DNA of 64,000 nt from Nitrosomonas sp. Nm84 (lineage in GTDB: Bacteria; Pseudomonadota; Gammaproteobacteria; Burkholderiales; Nitrosomonadaceae). Under the pieces are notes generated by a model, which was not told the DNA's origin, ran no database searches, and worked only from the letters and a program-made list of their open reading frames with translations. A program made the translations under genes and the position numbers. Position 1 is the stretch's first letter. Each line of letters starts with the position of its first letter. Of this stretch, positions 28,582 to 37,980 are shown one piece after another. The DNA is taken from assembly GCF_003201565.1 (NCBI RefSeq), contig NZ_QJJP01000008.1, forward strand, positions 1 through 64,000, given 5' to 3'.

Positions 28582-30285
28582 ATGAAGCAATTAAATCTTA
28601 TTTTACTGTGGCATATGCATCAACCGGATTACCGCGATTATGTCACGAAGGAATTTGTACTGCCGTGGGTGTATCTGCACGCCATCAAAGACTATACTGA
28701 CATGGCTTACCACCTGGAAATGCATCCGCAGACCAAGACAGTTGTCAATTTTGTACCGATACTGCTTGATCAATTGGAAGATTTCACTGAGCAATTTTCT
28801 AGCGGACAGATACGCAACCCTTTGCTGCGTTTGTTAGCCACGCCCGATCTCGAGCACATCTCCATGCAGGATCGTACATACGTGTTCGACAGCTGCTTTC
28901 TCAGCAATCATGAAACGATGCTGCAACCGTATCCAGCCTACAAACGCCTGTATGAATTTTACCAAATCTTCAACAAACGCAGCGAATGTGAATTAGCCTA
29001 CGTTTCCGGACAATATCTGGCCGATTTGCTGGTATGGTACCACTTGGCGTGGATGGGTGAGAGCGTGCGTCGAAACAACGAGTTCATCATGAGGCTGATG
29101 GCGCAGAGTCAGGGATTCAGCTACGAAGATCGGTTGCAACTATTCAATTTGATTGGGGATTTGATCAAACAATTAATTCCACGCTACCGCAAACTGGCTG
29201 AGTCAGGTCAGATTGAATTATCCACTACGCCCCACTACCATCCGCTCGCACCGCTACTGATCGATTTCTCTTCCGCCCGGGATAGTCAACCCGATATCAC
29301 CTTACCGGAACACCATCTTTATCCCGGTGGACGCAGTCGTGTTGCGTTTCATCTCTCCTCTGCGGTCACCCATCACACGCAATATTTTAATGAAAAGCCC
29401 TGCGGTGTCTGGCCGGCTGAAGGTGCTCTGTCGACAGCATTATTAAAAATCCTAGCAGGGCAGAACTGTCAGTGGAGTGCAAGTGGTGAGGGTGTTCTGA
29501 TCAATAGTTTGCGCGCCTCCCATCCTGATGCCTCATTACCGGATCGCAATCACTATTTATATCGTCCCTACAAGGTAAGCGGAGAAGCCGAGCAAGTCAT
29601 ATGTTTTTTTCGTGATGATCAGCTATCCGATTTGATCGGTTTTGAATATGCCCGATGGTTTGGACGCGATGCCGCAGAAAATTTCATACAATCGCTGGAA
29701 CATATCTACCACAACACACCCGCTGAGGAGAGTCCAGTTGTCAGCGTCATTCTGGATGGAGAAAATGCTTGGGAATCATATCCGTATAACGGCTATTACT
29801 TTCTTGAAGATCTTTACAGCTTACTCGACAATCATCCGTTTATTCGCACCACGACGTATCGTGACTATATCGCCGATACTGAAAATACGAATAATGTCGC
29901 AACATTACCTACGCTGGCAGCCGGTAGCTGGGTATATGGCACTTTCTCCACATGGATCGGTGATAAGGAAAAAAATTGTGCCTGGGATATGCTATGTGTA
30001 GCCAAACAGAGCTTTGATCTGGTCATGCAAAGCGACCGCTTGACCGATGAACAAAAAATTGAGGCCAGCCGGCAATTGGCATCGTGCGAGAGTTCCGACT
30101 GGTTCTGGTGGTTTGGCGATTACAATCCGGCGCATTCGGTGGCAAGTTTTGACCAGTTGTTCAGGCAAAATCTGATGAATCTGTATCATTTGCTTAAATT
30201 GCCAATACCGCCGTCAGTACTTGAACCCATCAGCAAAGGTAATGAACAAACTGAAGCGAGCGGCGCTATGCGGCGATCTTCATAA
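28582..30285 (+). CDS. GH57 glycoside hydrolase (alpha-amylase/maltodextrin-active type)
   Basis: The 567-residue protein belongs to glycoside hydrolase family 57. The conserved blocks appear in order: LWHMHQPDYR (9-18), TTPHYHPLAPLL (near 214), GVWPAEGALS (nucleophile Glu region, near 275) and VILDGENAWE (catalytic Asp region, near 390). It is the shorter, uncharacterised alpha-amylase-like GH57 type. Its place within the glycogen operon, 34 bp after glgC, points to glycogen or maltodextrin turnover. Whether it hydrolyses, transfers or branches cannot be told from motifs alone. Confidence 0.88.
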   Translation: MKQLNLILLWHMHQPDYRDYVTKEFVLPWVYLHAIKDYTDMAYHLEMHPQTKTVVNFVPILLDQLEDFTEQFSSGQIRNPLLRLLATPDLEHISMQDRTYVFDSCFLSNHETMLQPYPAYKRLYEFYQIFNKRSECELAYVSGQYLADLLVWYHLAWMGESVRRNNEFIMRLMAQSQGFSYEDRLQLFNLIGDLIKQLIPRYRKLAESGQIELSTTPHYHPLAPLLIDFSSARDSQPDITLPEHHLYPGGRSRVAFHLSSAVTHHTQYFNEKPCGVWPAEGALSTALLKILAGQNCQWSASGEGVLINSLRASHPDASLPDRNHYLYRPYKVSGEAEQVICFFRDDQLSDLIGFEYARWFGRDAAENFIQSLEHIYHNTPAEESPVVSVILDGENAWESYPYNGYYFLEDLYSLLDNHPFIRTTTYRDYIADTENTNNVATLPTLAAGSWVYGTFSTWIGDKEKNCAWDMLCVAKQSFDLVMQSDRLTDEQKIEASRQLASCESSDWFWWFGDYNPAHSVASFDQLFRQNLMNLYHLLKLPIPPSVLEPISKGNEQTEASGAMRRSS

Positions 30286-30294
30286 TACCTAATT

Positions 30295-30325
30295 GATTTC
30301 AAACCGCTCATCCGTGTTTGAAATC
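30295..30325 (+). terminator. Intra-operon hairpin between the two GH57 genes
   Basis: GATTTCAAA (30295-30303) pairs perfectly with TTTGAAATC (30317-30325) around a 13-nt loop. There is no T-run, so it more likely stabilises or processes the mRNA than ends it. Confidence 0.55.
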
Positions 30326-30370
30326 GGGTTCTCGGTTACCCACGTTCTTAACAATTACCGGAGTCATTGA

Positions 30371-32383
30371 ATGTCACAACGTGTTTCGCTACTTTTCGGT
30401 GTCCATGCGCATCAACCTGTCGGTAATTTTCCCGACGTACTGACGGATGCACATTTGCGTTGTTACAAACCGTTTTTGCAAGTATTGCATCGCTACCCGG
30501 ATTTTCGCTTCGCCGTCCATTTCTCAGGCTGGCTGCTTGATTATCTGCTGCAACATTTCCCTGAAGACATGGTACTGCTGCGTGAGATGGTTGAGCGCAA
30601 TCAAGTAGAGTTATTTGGTGCGGGTGATACCGAGCCGGTTTTGGCAGTGATTCCCAATCGGGATCGTATCGGACAGATCGAAACTTTTTCCAGAAAACTG
30701 GCAGCAAAGCTAGGACAACGCCCGCAAGGCGCATGGCTGACCGAGCGTGTATGGGAATCAACGGTCGTTCCGGCACTTGCGGATTGCGGCATCCGTTATG
30801 TCATTGTGGATGATTACCATTTTCTATGCGCCGGCAAGACACCAACAGAATTAGACGGTTATTTCACGACCGAAGAAGATAGCCACAAACTCGACTTGTT
30901 TCCGATTTCGGAATCGCTACGCTATAAAATTCCGTTCTCCCCGGTTGAGGAAACCATCGCTTATCTGGAATCATTGGCAGATCAGCACCCGTCACATACC
31001 CATACGGCAGCAGTTTATTTTGATGATATCGAAAAATTCGGTATCTGGCCGGAAACTTATCAGTGGGTGTATGAAAAAGGCTGGCTTGAGAATTTTATCC
31101 AAAGCGTGCTGGCTTCAACCAAAATTTGTACCCAACACTACAGAGAATATCACGCCAGTGAAAAAACGCGCGGCGTTGTCTACTTGCCCACGGTATCCTA
31201 TATCGAGATGAATGAGTGGACGTTGCCCGCTCAATCCGCCAGTATCTACACAGATTTGGTGCAGCAAGCCAAGACGAACGACTGGTATGAACACAGGAAA
31301 GCATTCCTACGTGGCGGCATCTGGAAAAATTTCTTTTCACGTTATCCTGAATCGAATTGGATGCATAAACGCATGCTAGGACTTTCCGCACGGCTGAATT
31401 CACTCCCGAAGAAGCAGCGCACCGCCCTGATGCAGCAGAAACTCTACGAATCCCAAGCGAATGATGCCTATTGGCACGGCATGTTTGGTGGCTTGTATCT
31501 TCCCCATCTGCGGCGTGCAATCTACAACGCTCTCGTTGAATTGGAAGCACTGCTCGATGCTTGCATACCTCGAGCAACACACTTCACCCAAGACACCGAC
31601 TTGGACGGCGTGGAAGAAGCGTATCTGCAAAATGGTATGCTGCAAGCAGTCGTTAAGCTAGACAGCTTTTCCGGTATTTGCGAGCTGGACGCCTATCGGT
31701 TGCATCATAACTTTGGTGACACTTTGCGCTGCCAGGTCGAGAATTATTATAAAAAAATTCAACCAGATCAAGAACACACATCAAGCCATACAGTCAGCGG
31801 CATTGCTTCAGCGCATGACCGCGTCAGTTATAAACATAAGATCGCTGGGGAGGATATCGTTGCTGACGATCACCCTCGCAGTTTATTTGTCGATTCTCTG
31901 GATGATACCTATATTGCTTATCAATCTAAAACAGCAGCGCTTGAAAACAATCATTTTGAATCCCAAAACACCGAATACCCGATCCATAAGCAATTCATAC
32001 TCGACAATAACCGACTACAAGTAGTGTATCGTTTTGCCACTAAAATGCCGCAACTGTTCAGTACCGAAATTAACCTGGCTATGCCAAGCTGCGACGGCGT
32101 CGGCGGGCGTTACATCTATCAGGGAAAAATTCCTGGTGGCTTTGGTCAATTGCTTGAGTTGACGGATTTGACTGAAATAATATTGGACGATGATACGTTG
32201 GGCGGCAATGTTGTGATAAGAACTTCTTCCCCAGTCACATTGATTGGGCAACCGCACTTCTCAGTATCACAATCCGAGAGTGGATTTGAAAAAATTATGC
32301 AGGCACTAACACTGCGATTAAAATGGCCGATCACCATGCGGGAATTGATGATCACACTGGAAATCAATCAACACGGCTCTTAA
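30371..32383 (+). CDS. GH57 4-alpha-glucanotransferase/alpha-amylase
   Basis: The 670-residue protein is a second, longer GH57 enzyme. Motifs match the 4-alpha-glucanotransferase group: [10 protein letters not shown] (11-20), [11 protein letters not shown] (near 78), WLTERVWES (nucleophile Glu near 124) and YFDDIEKFG (acid/base Asp near 217). The C-terminal beta-sandwich region carries [15 protein letters not shown]. Such enzymes shuffle maltodextrin chains. It is the only other GH57 in the window and shares only the family motifs with its neighbour. The middle gene of the glg operon, it ends 23 bp before pgi. Confidence 0.88.
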   Translation: MSQRVSLLFGVHAHQPVGNFPDVLTDAHLRCYKPFLQVLHRYPDFRFAVHFSGWLLDYLLQHFPEDMVLLREMVERNQVELFGAGDTEPVLAVIPNRDRIGQIETFSRKLAAKLGQRPQGAWLTERVWESTVVPALADCGIRYVIVDDYHFLCAGKTPTELDGYFTTEEDSHKLDLFPISESLRYKIPFSPVEETIAYLESLADQHPSHTHTAAVYFDDIEKFGIWPETYQWVYEKGWLENFIQSVLASTKICTQHYREYHASEKTRGVVYLPTVSYIEMNEWTLPAQSASIYTDLVQQAKTNDWYEHRKAFLRGGIWKNFFSRYPESNWMHKRMLGLSARLNSLPKKQRTALMQQKLYESQANDAYWHGMFGGLYLPHLRRAIYNALVELEALLDACIPRATHFTQDTDLDGVEEAYLQNGMLQAVVKLDSFSGICELDAYRLHHNFGDTLRCQVENYYKKIQPDQEHTSSHTVSGIASAHDRVSYKHKIAGEDIVADDHPRSLFVDSLDDTYIAYQSKTAALENNHFESQNTEYPIHKQFILDNNRLQVVYRFATKMPQLFSTEINLAMPSCDGVGGRYIYQGKIPGGFGQLLELTDLTEIILDDDTLGGNVVIRTSSPVTLIGQPHFSVSQSESGFEKIMQALTLRLKWPITMRELMITLEINQHGS

Positions 32384-32406
32384 TATTCAGCAATAATACA
32401 AACAAT

Positions 32407-34041
32407 ATGTCATTACTCACCGAATCACCGGCTTGGCTTGCCTTACAGGCACATCAATCTGTTATGGCGCAACAGCATTTGCGTGACTTATTCCAAAAAG
32501 ATCCGCAGCGCTTTGAGAAACTCTCGCTGCGGTTCAATGATATTCTGGTCGATTTTTCGAAACAACTAATCAATCATGAAACGATCGATCAATTGCTGGC
32601 ACTAGCGCATCAACAAAAACTGCACGATTGGATTCCTCGCATGTTCTCTGGAGAAAAAATCAATTCCACCGAACAACGCGCCGCACTGCATATTGCGTTA
32701 CGCAGCGAGCATGCCACTTATGTGGATGGCGTGGATGTCATGCCGGAAGTCAACCGCGTGTTGAAACAGATGGAGCGCTTTTCAGTTGCGATACAAAGTG
32801 GTGCACGCAAAGGATATACGGGAAAAATTTTTACTGATATCGTCAATATCGGTATCGGCGGCTCCGATCTGGGGCCGGTGATGGTCACCGAAGCGCTCAA
32901 ACCTTATGGTCTACCCGCGATTACGCCACACTTTGTTTCCAACATTGATGGCGCACAATTATTTGAAACATTGCAACACCTTGACCCGGCTACGACTTTA
33001 TTTATCATTGCGTCAAAAACCTTCACCACACAGGAAACGCTGACTAACGCGCACTCTGCACGGCAATGGTTTCTGTCGCACGGTGGCGAGGAAAAAGATA
33101 TCGCGCATCATTTTGTCGCCGTTTCCACCAATCGCGCTGCGGTAGAAAAATTCGGCATTGATCCTGACAACATGTTTGAATTCTGGGATTGGGTGGGTGG
33201 ACGCTATTCATTATGGTCAGCAATCGGTCTGCCCATCGCCTTAACCGTCGGCATGGATAATTTTTATGCCCTGCTCGCAGGCGCGCGAGACATGGACCAG
33301 CATTTCGCCACAGCGCCATTCGAAAAGAATTTGCCGGTTATGCTGGGTTTGATGGGTATTTGGCACATCAATTTTTTCAATACCTCGTCGCACGCCGTAC
33401 TGCCATACGATCAATCCATGCATCGTTTCCCCGCCTATCTACAACAACTGGAAATGGAGAGCAACGGCAAACGTACCACCCGCGACGGTAAAACAGTGGA
33501 TTATGCCACCGGAACGGTTGTCTGGGGAGAGTCTGGAACCAACGGCCAGCATGCTTTCTACCAATTATTACATCAAGGAACGCCAATCGTCTCAGCAGAT
33601 TTCCTGGCACCTTGTCAAAGCCATTATCCGGTTGGCGATCATCATCGCATGTTATTAGCCAATTTCTTTGCCCAGACTGAAGCGTTAATGGCCGGCAAGA
33701 ATGCACAGGAAGTACGTACGGAACTCAATTCACAGGACATGAACGCGGCGTCTGTGGAACAACTGTTACCGCACAAAATTTTCCCCGGAAATCGCCCCAC
33801 CACTTCCATTCTGTTTAAGAAACTGGACCCCAGAACGCTGGGTTCGCTCATTGCGCTATACGAGCATAAAGTTTTTGTGCAGGGCGTAATCTGGAATATC
33901 AATTCGTTTGATCAATGGGGTGTAGAGTTAGGCAAACAGCTTGCCGGAAAAATCCTGGCCGAACTGAAACAGGATGCTCCCGTAACATCTCACGATGCAT
34001 CCACCAACGGATTGATCAATTATTTCAAGGCCAACCAGTAA
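32407..34041 (+). CDS. pgi: Glucose-6-phosphate isomerase
   Basis: The 544-residue enzyme interconverts glucose-6-phosphate and fructose-6-phosphate. The phosphate-binding blocks [12 protein letters not shown] (near 152) and [11 protein letters not shown] (near 202) are present. The catalytic region has [21 protein letters not shown], and the C-terminal signature has QWGVELGK. Within a glycogen operon it links the Calvin-cycle/gluconeogenic hexose pool to glucose-1-phosphate. The ATG 32407 gives the normal length; the longer frame from 32323 overlaps the preceding gene. Confidence 0.96.
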   Translation: MSLLTESPAWLALQAHQSVMAQQHLRDLFQKDPQRFEKLSLRFNDILVDFSKQLINHETIDQLLALAHQQKLHDWIPRMFSGEKINSTEQRAALHIALRSEHATYVDGVDVMPEVNRVLKQMERFSVAIQSGARKGYTGKIFTDIVNIGIGGSDLGPVMVTEALKPYGLPAITPHFVSNIDGAQLFETLQHLDPATTLFIIASKTFTTQETLTNAHSARQWFLSHGGEEKDIAHHFVAVSTNRAAVEKFGIDPDNMFEFWDWVGGRYSLWSAIGLPIALTVGMDNFYALLAGARDMDQHFATAPFEKNLPVMLGLMGIWHINFFNTSSHAVLPYDQSMHRFPAYLQQLEMESNGKRTTRDGKTVDYATGTVVWGESGTNGQHAFYQLLHQGTPIVSADFLAPCQSHYPVGDHHRMLLANFFAQTEALMAGKNAQEVRTELNSQDMNAASVEQLLPHKIFPGNRPTTSILFKKLDPRTLGSLIALYEHKVFVQGVIWNINSFDQWGVELGKQLAGKILAELKQDAPVTSHDASTNGLINYFKANQ

Positions 34042-34051
34042 AAATACATCC

Positions 34052-35527
34052 ATGGCATCATCTCAAGGGTTACGCATTCTATTTATTACCTCTGAAGTAT
34101 ATCCGTTATGCAAAACCGGTGGCTTGGGAGATGTCAGCGCTGCACTGCCTGCTGCGCTACGCGCACTGCAAACTGATGTACGGCTCCTGCTGCCGGGCTA
34201 TCCACAGGTTCTGGCAGGTGTTAAATACAAATCCAAAGTGACCGAGTTCAACGAATTACCGCAATTTCCTCCCACCACCCTATTGTCCGGAAGACTATCG
34301 CTCAGTAAGACTGAACATATACCGGTCTTTGTGATCGACTGTCCGGGACTATATCGCCGTGAAGGCGGTCCCTACATGGATACGCTTGGACGCGACTGGC
34401 CGGATAATGCGCTACGATTTGGTTTGCTGTCAAAAATTGGCGCCATTCTAGCCAGTGATGCCAGTCCGGTTGCCTGGCGTCCGCACATTGCACATTGCAA
34501 CGACTGGCAAAGCGGCCTCACCCCCGCCTACCTGCATTTTCATCCAGGCAAAAAAGCCGCGACTGTGATGACGATCCATAACCTTGCATTCCAGGGTGTT
34601 TTTTCCCCTGGTAGTGTCATTCAGTTGGGATTGCCCCCGGATAGTTTTGATGTCAATGGTGTTGAATATTACGGCAATCTGTCATTCCTCAAAGCAGGGC
34701 TTTATTATGCTGACCACATCACCACAGTCAGTCCTAGTTATGCAGAGGAAATTCAAATAGAGCCGCTGGGCTTTGGTTTGCAAGGGCTACTGGCCACACG
34801 CCGCGACCATCTCACCGGCATTATTAACGGTATAGCCACGAGCGAATGGGATCCCGCAATTGATCCCCACCTGGTAAAAAACTATACGAGTAAAAAACTA
34901 TCCGATAAAGCAGTCAATAAAAGCGCGCTACAGCAGCAAATGGGATTAACCGTTGACGCCGATATCCCGTTATTCGGTGTGGTCAGCCGCCTGAATCATC
35001 AGAAAGGCACGGATCTGTTGATACAAGTGGCACCGCAACTGGTAAAAATACCCGCTCAATTGATAGTGCTCGGTAGTAATCATACGGATCTGGAGCACCA
35101 GCTCTCAACACTGGCCCAAACTTACCCCGATGCAATCGCAGTACGTATCGGCTTTAATGAAGCGCTGTCTCACTTGATCGAAGCAGGCGCAGATTGCTTC
35201 CTGATGCCTTCGCGATTTGAACCGTGCGGTTTAAATCAAATGTATAGTCAGCGCTATGGTACACCACCCGTAGTACACGCCACTGGTGGCCTGCTTGACA
35301 CTGTGGTCGATTGTACGCCAACAACACTTGCAGAAGGAAGCGCCAGCGGTTTCTTGTTCTACCCAATGACCGCCGACAACTTGCTCAATACGATAAAGCG
35401 TGCAGCACAAGCCTATCATGATAAGAAAAACTGGCAACGCTTGCAGAGGAACGGCATGGCCAAAGATTTCAGCTGGCATGCAAGTGCAATAGCCTACCAG
35501 AAAATCTACGAGGCGCTGTTAGCCTGA
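34052..35527 (+). CDS. glgA: Glycogen synthase (ADP-glucose)
   Basis: The 491-residue GT5 enzyme extends alpha-1,4-glucan chains from ADP-glucose. The N-terminal KTGGLGDV motif (21-28) binds ADP-glucose, and the C-terminal half has SRFEPCGLNQMYSQRYGTPPVV, which includes the conserved Glu/Cys of the acceptor site. It is the last gene of the operon, 10 bp after pgi, and is followed by a hairpin. No glgP or glgX lies in the window. Confidence 0.96.
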   Translation: MASSQGLRILFITSEVYPLCKTGGLGDVSAALPAALRALQTDVRLLLPGYPQVLAGVKYKSKVTEFNELPQFPPTTLLSGRLSLSKTEHIPVFVIDCPGLYRREGGPYMDTLGRDWPDNALRFGLLSKIGAILASDASPVAWRPHIAHCNDWQSGLTPAYLHFHPGKKAATVMTIHNLAFQGVFSPGSVIQLGLPPDSFDVNGVEYYGNLSFLKAGLYYADHITTVSPSYAEEIQIEPLGFGLQGLLATRRDHLTGIINGIATSEWDPAIDPHLVKNYTSKKLSDKAVNKSALQQQMGLTVDADIPLFGVVSRLNHQKGTDLLIQVAPQLVKIPAQLIVLGSNHTDLEHQLSTLAQTYPDAIAVRIGFNEALSHLIEAGADCFLMPSRFEPCGLNQMYSQRYGTPPVVHATGGLLDTVVDCTPTTLAEGSASGFLFYPMTADNLLNTIKRAAQAYHDKKNWQRLQRNGMAKDFSWHASAIAYQKIYEALLA

Positions 35528-35594
35528 TTGTTCCAAACATGAAATATCAAACTTTTTTCTTTAAAGGAAGAAAACGGCTTACTGAGTAACATCG

Positions 35595-35618
35595 CCTCGT
35601 GCAGAATTCCACACGAGG
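35595..35618 (+). terminator. Hairpin after glgA
   Basis: CCTCGTG (35595-35601) pairs with CACGAGG (35612-35618) around a 10-nt loop. The downstream T-tract is poor, so termination is uncertain. It lies between the converging glgA and oxidase genes. Confidence 0.5.
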
Positions 35619-35654
35619 GTACTTTGTAAGCTTCTATTATTTAACCTAAGCGAT

Positions 35655-37202
35655 CTAACCAAGGTGTATGACCTTAGCCAATGAAGGCGTTCCTGCCGCA
35701 TTCCAGACGAAAAGCAGATAAAAACCTGGAGGAGCACTGTTAACTGATGCCGGTGACTTTACCGTCACACTGTTACCGCTTTGTGAAATCGGCGGTAGAT
35801 CAAAGAAACGCTGCTCATTATTAAATGCATGTGTAACTGCTCCGGCACGCACCAGCGTGATTCTCGCGATATTCTCAGTCGCCTCGATTGAAAACACCTG
35901 ATTCCAACCAATCATGGCCGCTGGCGCATCAACGATTTCCGGCCGAGGCGCAAACTCACCGGTTCCATCCTTCTTGAATAGATAAGGTGGATAGTATACC
36001 TCGCCATTCATTTGCCGTAATGGACCAGGAACACCTCCTCCCCCGGTAAGTACCGTTCCATCTGCAAGCAATATTGCAGCCGAGTGATATAGGCGCACTG
36101 TTGAAGCACTCGCTGTTGTCGTCCATGTGTTAGTCACAGGATTCCACAATTCAGAATCTAACGCTGCACCCACTAGGTCATTACCAGTCGATGAACCGCC
36201 ATTAACCCACACCCGGCCATCAGCAAGCACCGTAGCGTTGCCATATTGCCGATCCCTTGACAAACTTCCGCCTGAGGACGATGTAGGCTCACCGGTACCA
36301 TTGATATCAACGACAATTGCTGTACGATTATTGCGAACAAGGAGGATGCGACCGGGAGAGAACATTGCACTGGGCAGAAGATTTCTGCCAGCGGGTATCC
36401 GTTTCTTATACAGCGTAAGTGTACCAGCACCTGCGGTGTTTAGCTTATACAGCGCGCCACCTGGGTTCACAATAAATACATTACCTTGTGGATTCACCCA
36501 GGTACGTGGATAGTACCAAGAATTACCTCCGGCCGCTCCATACGCAGCATCGCTAGATGCAGCACTCAACGAACGCCAGTTGCCGTTTAGAGCACGTACT
36601 TCCGGTATAGGCGCATATTCGGCTAAGATCCCTGTTGAGGGTCTTACATTGCGGCCACCCAGTGCCAAATGTTCACCATTAGGTAATGTCACTGCGGTTG
36701 CATACCAACGACTATAAGCCATGCTGGCCTGAGGTATTAGCGTGTCTGTAGTGGGATCGTAAACATTGACATGGTCAGTATGATATCCATAATTCGTACC
36801 TGGCATTGCATAGGATGTATCTCCACCAATAAGAAGCGCTTGGCCTGTTTCTGAAATCATTGTCTGGCCGGCACAAAAAATACTCGTGCTGGTGGTGTTC
36901 GGCAGTGTCTCAAATGCAGAGGCGCTTGTTCCCATTGCAGGATCCCAGACCGCATACTTCAGATCTTTCAGCGATTGAGGTCCAAAAGCAAATACTCGAC
37001 CATCCGGCATTAGTGTCATGTGAACAGGTACGATTGGCCACGCGTGCAGAGGGCCAAACTCGCCTTTCAAATGCGCTTCCGGTCCGGCTGCAATTACGGA
37101 AGTGGTACTTCCATAACTGAAGATTAATAGTGCCAAGCTAGCCGGCACAACATACATTAAGCGCTTAATCTTTTGCACCAAGTTATTATTCTTGAATCTC
37201 AT
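35655..37202 (-). CDS. Exported galactose-oxidase-like copper-radical oxidase
   Basis: The 515-residue protein has a signal peptide (hydrophobic 18-30), a seven-bladed kelch-type propeller and a C-terminal Ig-like DUF1929 domain (about 420-515). Residues that would form the copper and radical site line up with galactose oxidase: Cys110 (SIFCAG) and Tyr167 (SRWYAT) for the thioether cofactor, Tyr372-His373 (RLYHSA) and His458 (THAFN). His373 and His458 are 85 residues apart, as in galactose oxidase. The enzyme probably oxidises a primary alcohol or aldehyde to yield hydrogen peroxide in the periplasm or outside; the substrate is unknown. The ATG 37202 has GAGGTG upstream. Confidence 0.83.
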   Translation of the reverse strand: MRFKNNNLVQKIKRLMYVVPASLALLIFSYGSTTSVIAAGPEAHLKGEFGPLHAWPIVPVHMTLMPDGRVFAFGPQSLKDLKYAVWDPAMGTSASAFETLPNTTSTSIFCAGQTMISETGQALLIGGDTSYAMPGTNYGYHTDHVNVYDPTTDTLIPQASMAYSRWYATAVTLPNGEHLALGGRNVRPSTGILAEYAPIPEVRALNGNWRSLSAASSDAAYGAAGGNSWYYPRTWVNPQGNVFIVNPGGALYKLNTAGAGTLTLYKKRIPAGRNLLPSAMFSPGRILLVRNNRTAIVVDINGTGEPTSSSGGSLSRDRQYGNATVLADGRVWVNGGSSTGNDLVGAALDSELWNPVTNTWTTTASASTVRLYHSAAILLADGTVLTGGGGVPGPLRQMNGEVYYPPYLFKKDGTGEFAPRPEIVDAPAAMIGWNQVFSIEATENIARITLVRAGAVTHAFNNEQRFFDLPPISQSGNSVTVKSPASVNSAPPGFYLLFVWNAAGTPSLAKVIHLG

Positions 37203-37533
37203 AGAGCACCTCTGAATAAACATAAATCACTGAGAATATCATCAACCGTCATGACGCGTTTCTTATGACAGCTAGAAAACCGGATACTGAAAGCAATTAT
37301 CTTTTGGCTTCCAAGCGACGGCTATTAAGTATATTTACTTTCTCTCTATTAGAAAATAAGCAAAAACTTAATTTTAGCTATGAAACAGCTTAGTTTTGGC
37401 TATATTCCTTGGAATTTATCGCGGCAAACGGGCGTTTGGAAAGAAGCTTAATACGTTGAGCTCCAAAGCGTCATATTTATTTTTGTGTTTTTTATTTTTC
37501 ACAGTGGAGAATTTCACCTGGACGATTTCATCA
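37203..37533. other. Intergenic stretch with no recognised gene
   Basis: This AT-rich stretch lies upstream of the oxidase gene and should hold its promoter. A GTCAT/ATGAC inverted pair at about 37248-37272 is the only small symmetry noticed. Confidence 0.4.
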
Positions 37534-37686
37534 CTATTTTTCGGTCAACAACATCATTGCGCAAGTGAAAGAAACTAGAAGACCTAGTAATATCGGAGCT
37601 AATGCCGCTTCATTACCAGTCACTTCAAAGAATAAATAAAGTGCCACAGAAAATACGAGAGAAGCAATCATGACAAGTTTTTTCAT
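37534..37686 (-). CDS. Small two-helix membrane protein
   Basis: A 50-residue frame starts with MKKLVMIASL, has two hydrophobic helices (about 5-20 and 28-48) separated by a short acidic turn (FEVTGNEAA) and ends LLTEK. An AAAAGGTG ribosome site sits about 9 bases before the ATG. It falls below usual ORF cut-offs. Two-helix proteins of this size are often stress or envelope modulators, but I cannot assign one. Confidence 0.55.
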   Translation of the reverse strand: MKKLVMIASLVFSVALYLFFEVTGNEAALAPILLGLLVSFTCAMMLLTEK

Positions 37687-37823
37687 ATCAAAGCACCTTT
37701 TCTTGATGAATAAAACACTCCGCCGCCAGCAGCAGGGTATTAACTGCGCGCCTCAATCTGCTGCTTTTCAATCAGCTTTCGGAAAGTTGAACCCGTAGAG
37801 ATTTAAATTGTACGCCCAACTGG

Positions 37824-37966
37824 CAAGCGCTGAGAAACTATCTGCGTTGCCGCCACGGTGTTAAAAATAGGTTCTGATGTTCATTTGTCACGCATAAACT
37901 GCACTTTCTTGCCTGTTTTTACCTTGTTATTACGGCTGCCTCGAAAGCATTTCTCAATGCCTCTTA
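37824..37966 (+). repeat. MITE-like element, copy C (diverged)
   Basis: This copy has the orientation of the one at 45219 and is more diverged at the ends. Shared interior blocks are AACTATCTGCGTTG, ACGGTGTTAAAAA, CGCATAAACTGC, GCCTGTTTTT and GCCTCGAAA. It ends 14 bp before the sucB stop codon. Confidence 0.8.
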
Positions 37967-37980
37967 ATTGAATAGCCTTT

